Shown here in pieces: positions 1-5,154 of a DNA stretch of 5,154 bases. The stretch is taken from NCBI GenBank assembly GCA_916048145.1, contig CAJZGT010000094.1:1-5154 (forward strand). Direction: 5' to 3'. The notes beneath the pieces were generated by a model. That model saw only the letters and a program-made list of their open reading frames with translations. It searched no databases and was not told the origin of the DNA. Both the position numbers and the translations under genes were made by a program. Source of the stretch: an uncultured Streptococcus sp. Lineage in GTDB: Bacteria > Bacillota > Bacilli > Lactobacillales > Streptococcaceae. Every line of letters begins with the position of its first letter. Position 1 is the first letter of the stretch.

Positions 1-3000
1 CCGTATCAGAACTTAATTGTGCAGTGAGTTTATCAAGATTAGACTTAAATGCTTGGCGTGCAGTTGCAGTATCTTTCAATCCAGCAGGATCAAAATTAGA
101 CAAGTCTTCTTTCCATTTAGAGATAGATTGAAGGATTTCTGCTTTGCTGTATAGCTCGCTTCCGTCGCCTTTTGTAATGAATTGATCCACTTGCATACCA
201 ATATTTTTAGTCAAATCATTCTTGTCAGGGTCTAGTTGGAGAGTTACTGCGTGCAAGTTTTCATCAAGTCCTTTTAGGCTGACTAGAGTCTGATCACCTT
301 GACGGTTAGCGGCATGACCGCTAAAGTATTTCTTGCCATCAATAGTGGATGCATTTCCCATTCCATCTTGATAGGTGACTTCCTTACCGTCAAGGAATAC
401 TTTATAGACACCATGACCTGGGTCAACAAATCCTTTGATTTCTAATCCTGTACCATAGAAATAAGCAGTCACAGTTGTCTTCTTCTTCTGATCCTCTGTC
501 AGATATCTAAATGATACCCATGATTCAGTGTTTTGGTATTTGCCAGAAGAGTTGGTTTCGTGTCTCCAGCCAGGACTGTAATCTAATTGGCTAGCCTGGT
601 CGTCATAATTTGTCTGATCTTTCTTCAATAAATCAGCCTTCATTACTCGAATAGTTGCGTCGGTAGCAAAACCGAGTAGGGCACCATCAGACGCAGAAGT
701 GAGTTTTGCTTTGAAGTCAAAGATTGAGTCAGCTTGTTCGGTGAAGTCGATAGTTGGAATGGTAACAGTTTTCTCTGTTTCACCATCTGCAAAGGTCACA
801 TCTTGAGTTGTATCTTGGTAAACCTTACCGTGAACTCCTGTTCCAGGTTCCGTAATGAAGCGAACGGTAGCAGCTCCCTTGCTTCCGCCAACACGCTTAA
901 TTGTAACAGTAACAGGTTTTCCTTTTTCGACATCGTAAGAAGTTGCTTCAAGCTCAAACATACCCTTGCTGTTATTGTTTAGAGTGTAGATTCCTTCTGT
1001 AGCAATTGGCTCACCTGTTTTGTTAACGAGAGTAATAGTGTGTTCTCCAGGTGCTAAATCACCAGTTTCGTAAACTTTTTGGCTACGTTTACGGCTACTG
1101 TTCTTTGTTTGTACATCTGCGACTTTTTGACCATCCACGAATACAGACATTTCACCATGGCTTGGATCTACTGTTGATACGATGTAAGCCTTGGTTCCTG
1201 TGAAACGATAGGTGACTTTGGCGTCTTTCTTGTTGGTCCACATAGAAGTACCGCGGATACCTTCCGATTCATTGTACCAAGTTGTACCTTCCTTGTCAGC
1301 CGTTGTATTTGAGTGGTATTCTAGTCCAAGAGGATATCCATCATTCTTTTCGATAGTGCTCGGAGTTTTATAGACTGAGAAGTTGGTTAGGATTGGTGTG
1401 GCTTGTGAGCCAGTAATCGTAACTCGGATTTTTTGTGCTTCTACAGGTTGACCCTGGATCAAACGACGATAGCCTACGGTTGAACCTTCACCATATGGAA
1501 CCCAACGTCCGTTGATTTCGACTTCAATCTTGAATCCAGAAATACGTTGTCCTTTGGCAATATCTTCCTTGAGTTCTACGACGTCAAAACGTCTCTTTTG
1601 TCCTAAATCAACTGTGAAACTACCAGTTGTAGCATCATTTGAAAGTGCCCAGCTAGTATCATCTTTACCGTCTGTAAGGTGGCTTTCTTTGTAGAGATGG
1701 TTCTGACGAGTAGAACTTGCTGTTACAGTTGCTCCTTTGGCAAAGTCAGTCGCATACATTTGATCTAGAGTCGCTTTGAATTCTTTCAAGCGAGCCACGT
1801 CAGCATCTGCGAATTTACCTTCTTTGTTTGGTGGAATGTTGAGAAGAAGTGGCGTTCCACGACCAACAGACTTGAAGTAGATATCCATCAATTCTTTGAG
1901 GGATTTTGGTTGCTGGTTATCGTGGTAGAACCAGCCAGAGCGGATGGAAACATCTGCTTCCCCTACAGAGTACATATCTCCGTCAGGGTCACCGTGGTTA
2001 AGGTATTCGTTCTTAACATTTTCGGTGATGTTTGCTTTCTTGACCTTATGCCATACAGGGTCACCGGCGATACCACGCTCATTTCCAATCCAACGGACAC
2101 TTGTTGGTTCGGCAGAGAAGATAGCGATATCTCCTTCAGCTTCCTTGATGTATTTGAACCACTCATCAAAAGTATAGGTTACTTTTTGGGCACCGCTACC
2201 GCGTGCTCCATCCATCCAGACTTCGATAAATTTACCCTTATTACCGTATTTTGGATTACCAAGGATTTCTTTTAGTTGATTGAGGTAGTATTCGTTGTAT
2301 TCTTTTTGAGTAGCTACCTTATATTTAGGGCTATTAACATCCCATGGTGATAGGTAAACACCCATGTTCATATCGTATTTAGTAGCCGATTTAGAGATTT
2401 CTTCTAGAAGGTCACCTTTTCCATCTTTCCATGGGCTTGCAGCTACGGTATGATTTGTATATTTAGATGGGTAAATAACGAAACCATCGTGGTGTTTGAC
2501 AACCATAATAGTTCGTTTGAAACCGGTTTCCTTTAGAGTGCGGATCCATTGATCTGTATCTAAGTTAGTTGGATTGAAGTTTTTAGGATCCTCATTTCCA
2601 TGTCCCCATTCAGAATTAGTATAAGTATTCATACCATAGTGGATGAAGGCAGCTAATTCTTCCTTGTGATAATCAAGTTGAGCCTTGCTTGGAAGGGGGC
2701 CGTGATTTCCGATTTCTGTTTCTTTATCTTCTGGATGAGCAGCAGGTAAAACATTCGAAGTTGGATTAGAGTTATCAGAGATTTTTTCGTATTCAAAGAC
2801 GACATCATTCACACCCTTGTGCTGGATGCTGGCTTCTAAGCGTGGAGTGATTGCGCGGTAGCCTGCGATTTCTTTTGCTTCAAAAGTGTTTACAAAGGAA
2901 ACATCATATTCTTTTCCGTCATTATTATCAGTAACAACATCTGCTAATTCTTGCTCTGAGTCTTTCAAACGATAATGAATGGCAAATAAACCTTTATTCA

Positions 3001-4678
3001 CTTTATAAACCACCTTGATGACCCGTGTTCCTGGAGCTGTTTTGCTGACGACGTTGTAAGTCCACTCATCTTTGAGTTGCTTGTTGATTTCGACACCATC
3101 AATAGAGACAATCTGGTATTTCTCTTGATTTTTTGTATAGAAGTCGGTCTTAGCGATTTCTTTTTTGAAGTCATAGTCAAAAGCTGTTCCAACTTCAGTC
3201 TTTTCAACGAAAGTATCATCAGTTTTGATTGGATTACCAGTTTCATCTACGTGTTGAACCACTACACGTCCGTAATCGATTCCTTTAATGAGTGTCGCAA
3301 CACCATTTTCATCGAAAGAATATTGATTTTCACCAATAACAGCAGTTTTATTTCTGAACATTTCTCCTTCAGGAGTAAAGTAATATCGTTTCCCGTTATC
3401 ACCTTGGTACCAACCTTTGATACCATATTTTGCGATAATATCTTTTACCCATTTGACTTGCTCAGGTGAGAGGACGATCCCACCACCGAAACGGTCTTTG
3501 TCAGGGATGCCGTTTTCGATTGTGCCATGTTGGTGAACACCGACTACTTTACCATCACCGTTGATAATGCCAGCACCTGAAAGACCTGAAACAGAAGTCA
3601 TATGATAGGTGATGCCTTTTGAACCTTTATTATCATAATTATCAACAGATTTCACGACACCATCAGCCTTGTAAAGTTGACCAGCTACAATTGGTTTTTT
3701 GAGCTCAGGTGAGCTTGAATCAGTCGGATATCCAATCGTGCTAACAGGATCTCCTGGTTGATATGTTTTGTTTTCTGCCAAGGGAACAAAGGTAGCAGCT
3801 TTATTTGGACTAGCGATTTGAAGAGGAACAGGTGCTACAACAGCAGCCAAGTCATTTTGATATCCTTTTCCAAATTCTTTCTTGTTCCAAAAATGAATAT
3901 CTTCTTCTTTGAAAAGAGTAGTATTACCCGTTACAGGTTGAGAATTGCGAACAGCAGAATTGGAACCGAGGTTATAGTAAAACTTAGCAGAATCTCCACC
4001 TCGAATATGTCCTTCTTTTGTATCACGGTCTGATTCTAAAAAGTTGTGAGCGACAGTCAAGATGACATTTGGTGCTACAAAAATACCAGAACCAGACACG
4101 ATATAGCGTTGAGAACCACCATTGTAAATAGTGTAAATCATACTAGCAGCAGTAGCAGGTTGTCCCTCATAAGGGACGTGCTTCAAATCTAGACCACCGT
4201 TGATAATCGCACGATTACCATTTTCAACTTCTTTTGGAAGTTCTTCCTTGTTTTTTAGAATGCTTTCTGTCTCAACTTTAGGGCTATCCTTCTTGTCTAC
4301 GATTGCTGAAGTATCTATGTTTTTTACGGGCGTATCAGGATAAGCTTGATCGTGGATTTCTTCAGGAAGTAAGTCAGTAGTCGTAGTCTTAGTATCTGCT
4401 ACAGATTTTTCTTCTGCTGGTTTAACAGTTTTCTCTGCTTGCTGTGACTTTTGAGGTGTAGAGATTACAGGACTTTCATTTTTGATTTCTGGTTTAGTTT
4501 TTTCAGCCTCGGCCAATTTTTCTACGTTTGGTTGAGAACTTGTAGCTTCAATTTTTGCTTCGTCAGCTAGTGCTGTTCCAGATGCAAAAAAAGCGAGACC
4601 AACCATAACCGAAGCAACACCAACGGTTAATTTTCTGATGCTAAAAGTTTGCCCTTTTTCAAAAAGGTATCGATTCAT
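1..4678 (-). CDS. Secreted multidomain surface protein: V8-like serine protease fused to GH29 alpha-L-fucosidase (3' end outside window)
   Basis: An open frame of 1559 codons starts at an ATG 6 nt after AGGAG and has no stop before the left edge. Residues 1-38 are a YSIRK-type signal (FSIRK at 12-16, then the GxxS pattern at 20-23, hydrophobic core, ALA|D cleavage near 38). Residues 39-155 are a Lys/Glu/Thr/Pro-rich linker. Residues about 156-415 form an S1B (glutamyl-endopeptidase-like) domain: H211 in TVAH, D276 in NDLAA, S367 in SGLSGAG and H382 in GVHQHG. Residues 420-465 hold wall/glucan-binding-like repeats with many aromatics. Residues 470-560 and 562-634 are MucBP-like. Residues 660-975 are GH29: H680, KHHDGF at 728-733, nucleophile D823 in VWMDGA, probable acid/base E867 in GNERG, and LLLNIPP at 944-950. 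Residues 976-1105 are an F5/8C/CBM32-like domain. Related beta modules (about 1117-1219 and 1365-1484) flank a Calx-beta domain (1240-1347). A helical segment follows from 1509. The motif set matches GH29 subfamily B, which removes alpha-1,3/1,4-linked fucose from Lewis-type glycans. An LPXTG anchor is expected beyond the window but not seen. The domain calls rest on motifs I can see; joint mucin degradation is an inference. Confidence 0.93.
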   Translation of the reverse strand, partial: MNRYLFEKGQTFSIRKLTVGVASVMVGLAFFASGTALADEAKIEATSSQPNVEKLAEAEKTKPEIKNESPVISTPQKSQQAEKTVKPAEEKSVADTKTTTTDLLPEEIHDQAYPDTPVKNIDTSAIVDKKDSPKVETESILKNKEELPKEVENGNRAIINGGLDLKHVPYEGQPATAASMIYTIYNGGSQRYIVSGSGIFVAPNVILTVAHNFLESDRDTKEGHIRGGDSAKFYYNLGSNSAVRNSQPVTGNTTLFKEEDIHFWNKKEFGKGYQNDLAAVVAPVPLQIASPNKAATFVPLAENKTYQPGDPVSTIGYPTDSSSPELKKPIVAGQLYKADGVVKSVDNYDNKGSKGITYHMTSVSGLSGAGIINGDGKVVGVHQHGTIENGIPDKDRFGGGIVLSPEQVKWVKDIIAKYGIKGWYQGDNGKRYYFTPEGEMFRNKTAVIGENQYSFDENGVATLIKGIDYGRVVVQHVDETGNPIKTDDTFVEKTEVGTAFDYDFKKEIAKTDFYTKNQEKYQIVSIDGVEINKQLKDEWTYNVVSKTAPGTRVIKVVYKVNKGLFAIHYRLKDSEQELADVVTDNNDGKEYDVSFVNTFEAKEIAGYRAITPRLEASIQHKGVNDVVFEYEKISDNSNPTSNVLPAAHPEDKETEIGNHGPLPSKAQLDYHKEELAAFIHYGMNTYTNSEWGHGNEDPKNFNPTNLDTDQWIRTLKETGFKRTIMVVKHHDGFVIYPSKYTNHTVAASPWKDGKGDLLEEISKSATKYDMNMGVYLSPWDVNSPKYKVATQKEYNEYYLNQLKEILGNPKYGNKGKFIEVWMDGARGSGAQKVTYTFDEWFKYIKEAEGDIAIFSAEPTSVRWIGNERGIAGDPVWHKVKKANITENVKNEYLNHGDPDGDMYSVGEADVSIRSGWFYHDNQQPKSLKELMDIYFKSVGRGTPLLLNIPPNKEGKFADADVARLKEFKATLDQMYATDFAKGATVTASSTRQNHLYKESHLTDGKDDTSWALSNDATTGSFTVDLGQKRRFDVVELKEDIAKGQRISGFKIEVEINGRWVPYGEGSTVGYRRLIQGQPVEAQKIRVTITGSQATPILTNFSVYKTPSTIEKNDGYPLGLEYHSNTTADKEGTTWYNESEGIRGTSMWTNKKDAKVTYRFTGTKAYIVSTVDPSHGEMSVFVDGQKVADVQTKNSSRKRSQKVYETGDLAPGEHTITLVNKTGEPIATEGIYTLNNNSKGMFELEATSYDVEKGKPVTVTIKRVGGSKGAATVRFITEPGTGVHGKVYQDTTQDVTFADGETEKTVTIPTIDFTEQADSIFDFKAKLTSASDGALLGFATDATIRVMKADLLKKDQTNYDDQASQLDYSPGWRHETNSSGKYQNTESWVSFRYLTEDQKKKTTVTAYFYGTGLEIKGFVDPGHGVYKVFLDGKEVTYQDGMGNASTIDGKKYFSGHAANRQGDQTLVSLKGLDENLHAVTLQLDPDKNDLTKNIGMQVDQFITKGDGSELYSKAEILQSISKWKEDLSNFDPAGLKDTATARQAFKSNLDKLTAQLSSDT
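227..586 (-). repeat. Protein-level repeat, copy B: galactose-binding-like beta module
   Basis: Residues about 1365-1484 of the large protein. The core contains FYGTG, then VDPGHG, then VFLDG, matching copy A. Copy B is longer after the core and carries a Gly/Asn-rich loop near 1438-1460 that copy A lacks. The two copies flank the Calx-beta domain (1240-1347), so they are an old diverged duplication and not a tandem array. Confidence 0.65.
1022..1330 (-). repeat. Protein-level repeat, copy A: galactose-binding-like beta module
   Basis: Residues about 1117-1219 of the large protein. The core at 1155-1186 contains GT, then VDPSHG, then VFVDG. It aligns without gaps to residues 1403-1434 of copy B, with 16 of 32 positions identical. 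The pattern resembles carbohydrate-binding beta-sandwich modules attached to many secreted glycosidases; no ligand can be assigned. Confidence 0.65.
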
Positions 4679-4684
4679 AATGTA

Positions 4685-4689
4685 CTCCT
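4685..4689 (-). promoter_or_regulatory. Ribosome binding site of the protease-fucosidase gene
   Basis: AGGAG on the minus strand lies 6 nt before the ATG at 4678. This spacing, and the immediate start of a YSIRK-type signal peptide, fix the start codon. Confidence 0.9.
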
Positions 4690-4700
4690 AGTTTGAATAA

Positions 4701-4719
4701 AGACAGTCAGCTACTGTCT
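4701..4719 (-). other. Leader hairpin proximal to the RBS
   Basis: AGACAGT and ACTGTCT pair perfectly over 7 bp around a 5-nt loop. In the minus-strand transcript the hairpin ends 11 nt before AGGAG and is followed by the U-rich stretch TTATTC. It could stabilise the mRNA 5' end, act as a weak attenuator, or be a dyad operator for a DNA-binding protein; the sequence does not decide between these. Confidence 0.5.
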
Positions 4720-4723
4720 GAGC

Positions 4724-4738
4724 CCAAGTATGACTTGG
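4724..4738 (-). other. Second leader hairpin, adjacent to the first
   Basis: CCAAGT and ACTTGG form a 6-bp perfect stem with a 3-nt loop, 4 nt from the neighbouring 7-bp hairpin. Two tandem stem-loops directly upstream of the translation start suggest a structured 5' leader if transcription begins near 4864. No known riboswitch class is recognised. Confidence 0.4.
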
Positions 4739-4798
4739 AAACGATTTTCTTTAATGATAGTTAATTTGTGCAATAGTTTGAGTATAATCTTCCTCCTA

Positions 4799-4813
4799 TT
4801 TAAGCGCTTTCAT
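4799..4813 (-). promoter_or_regulatory. Probable CcpA operator (cre site)
   Basis: The minus strand reads TGAAAGCGCTTAAA, which agrees with the cre consensus TGWAANCGNTNWCA at every defined position except the C near the end. From the candidate promoter start near 4864 it would sit about 50-65 nt into the transcript, a position where bound CcpA blocks elongation. If transcription instead starts from the TATACT at 4781-4786, it would overlap the -35 region. Either placement predicts catabolite repression, as expected for a glycan-scavenging enzyme. Confidence 0.65.
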
Positions 4814-4870
4814 CTTAAGATAAAAAAATTTAAATTGCCATCTTAATCTTTAAAATGACCCAAAATCCTT

Positions 4871-4899
4871 AATATAACAAATATACTAAATTATTCCAA
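4871..4899 (-). promoter_or_regulatory. Candidate sigma-A promoter with extended -10
   Basis: On the minus strand TTGGAA (4894-4899) is followed after exactly 17 nt by TATATT (4871-4876). TGT directly precedes the -10, giving the TGn extension common in streptococcal promoters. The transcript would start near 4864 and carry a leader of about 185 nt. A second overlapping pair, TTGCAT (4903-4908) and TATATT (4880-4885), also with a 17-nt spacer, lies about 9 nt upstream. The region is AT-rich, so chance matches are likely and the start is a prediction. Confidence 0.45.
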
Positions 4900-4960
4900 G
4901 AAATGCAATAGAGAAATGTAAGAAAATCAATCTAACTTAAAGAAATTCATTTGCTTTTTA

Positions 4961-5009
4961 AAGAAAAAATACATCCTTTCAAAAATTAAACTAAATGAAA
5001 GGATGTATT
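4961..5009 (-). terminator. Intrinsic terminator of the glutathione peroxidase gene
   Basis: A perfect 13-bp stem (arms 4968-4980 and 4997-5009) encloses a 16-nt loop. In minus-strand direction it is followed by a U tract (TTTTCTTT). It begins 7 nt after the TGA at 5017. No T run follows on the plus strand, so it works for minus-strand transcription and separates the peroxidase from the downstream fucosidase gene. Confidence 0.88.
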
Positions 5010-5016
5010 CAAAAAA

Positions 5017-5154
5017 TCAGAGTAATTTTCGTATGGCCTCTTCAATTTGTTGTGGGTCTGTTTTGGAAGAGAAGCGTTCAAAGACTTGCCCATCTCGACC
5101 GATGAGAAACTTAGCGAAATTCCATTCGATTCGTTTTCCTAGTGGACCAGATTT
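5017..5154 (-). CDS. gpo: Glutathione peroxidase family protein, C-terminal 45 residues
   Basis: The frame enters from the right edge and ends with TGA at 5017-5019, giving 45 residues of a protein usually near 160 long. It contains IEWNFAKFLIGRDG, the C-terminal motif of glutathione peroxidases; its Trp and Asn belong to the conserved Cys/Sec-Gln-Trp-Asn active-site set. The ending TDPQQIEEAIRKLL is also typical. The catalytic Cys lies outside the window. Members of this family in Firmicutes reduce hydrogen peroxide and alkyl hydroperoxides in the cytoplasm, often with thioredoxin as donor. It has its own terminator, so co-transcription with the fucosidase gene is unlikely. The symbol follows streptococcal usage and is less certain than the family. 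Confidence 0.9.
   Translation of the reverse strand, partial: KSGPLGKRIEWNFAKFLIGRDGQVFERFSSKTDPQQIEEAIRKLL

Larger units (their letters stand above)
4679..5016. other. Intergenic regulatory region, no gene
   Basis: This 338-bp AT-rich gap contains, from right to left, the peroxidase terminator, the candidate promoter, the cre site, an unused Shine-Dalgarno sequence, two hairpins and the RBS. Between about 4909 and 4960 nothing recognisable is seen. No credible small coding region or RNA gene was found on either strand. Confidence 0.75.

Noticed and set aside
1910..2275. Plus-strand open frame of 121 codons, with an overlapping 77-codon frame in another phase
   Set aside because: It is antisense to the conserved GH29 region (nucleophile and acid/base motifs); no RBS and no recognisable protein family.
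2998..3246. Minus-strand 82-codon open frame in a different phase
   Set aside because: It overlaps the MucBP-like region of the large gene out of frame. Its low-complexity Lys/Ser/Leu composition is a frame artefact.
3289..3421. Calling residues 420-465 a true choline-binding domain
   Set aside because: Only about two degenerate units are present and the aromatic set of a functional choline site is incomplete, so only wall/glucan-binding-like is claimed.
3077..3469. Plus-strand open frame of 130 codons
   Set aside because: It lies opposite the protease/MucBP part of the large gene, has no RBS and a hydrophobic, Phe/Ile-rich antisense composition. It is a shadow of the real frame.
1..4678. 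Possible frameshift or sequencing break joining two separate genes (protease and fucosidase)
   Set aside because: Every codon from 4678 down to 2 was read in the same phase with no stop, and recognisable domains continue across all junctions.
4714..4776. TTG-started leader frame of about 20 codons after the orphan Shine-Dalgarno
   Set aside because: The 18-nt gap from AGGAGG to TTG is too long for efficient initiation, and the peptide shows no feature of a leader peptide such as codon runs.
4781..4786. TATACT as the -10 of the fucosidase gene
   Set aside because: At 17 nt upstream the sequence is AAGCGC within the cre site, unlike a -35, and there is no TGn extension. The pair at 4871-4899 fits better, although this alternative is not excluded.
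4783..4788. Perfect TATAAT on the plus strand
   Set aside because: No -35 at suitable distance, and transcription rightward would enter the antisense of the peroxidase terminator with no plus-strand gene to express.
4796..4813. Mini frame ATG to TAG encoding MKALK on the minus strand
   Set aside because: No upstream RBS, and it coincides with the cre site, which explains the sequence better.
4813..4846. AT-rich palindromes (TCTTAAGA, AATTTAAATT) and a CATCTTAA direct repeat
   Set aside because: Short and AT-only or nearly so; expected by chance in this base composition. The repeat spacing (28 bp) does not match the CiaR motif.

Overview
The window is low-GC, almost entirely minus-strand coding DNA. 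It looks like a Streptococcus of the mitis group (S. mitis, S. oralis or S. pneumoniae type). The evidence is a YSIRK-type signal peptide, an AGGAG ribosome site, AT-rich intergenic DNA with a CcpA-type operator, and the tail of a streptococcal-style glutathione peroxidase. Species level is an inference; no database search was possible.

Layout, in minus-strand reading direction (right to left). (1) 5154-5017: the last 45 codons of a glutathione peroxidase. (2) 5009-4961: an intrinsic terminator for that gene. (3) About 4960-4679: a regulatory region with a candidate extended -10 promoter, a near-consensus cre site, an orphan Shine-Dalgarno sequence, two tandem hairpins and the true RBS. (4) 4678-1: one uninterrupted reading frame of 1559 codons that runs off the left edge. 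I translated it codon by codon and found no stop or frameshift.

The large protein is the main content. It is a secreted, probably wall-attached multidomain enzyme. In order it has a YSIRK-type signal peptide, a charged Lys/Glu/Thr/Pro linker, a V8-like (S1B) serine endopeptidase domain with a complete His-Asp-Ser triad, a short cell-wall/glucan-binding-like repeat segment, two MucBP-like segments, a GH29 alpha-L-fucosidase domain of the alpha-1,3/1,4 (subfamily B) type with its nucleophile and probable acid/base residue, an F5/8 type C (CBM32-like) domain, and two related beta-sandwich modules flanking a Calx-beta domain. A helical segment is cut by the window edge; any LPXTG anchor would lie outside.

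The likely job, by inference, is breakdown of fucosylated host glycoproteins such as mucins and Lewis-type glycans. One polypeptide could remove the fucose cap and also cut the protein core. The cre site fits a sugar-scavenging enzyme repressed when preferred sugars are present.
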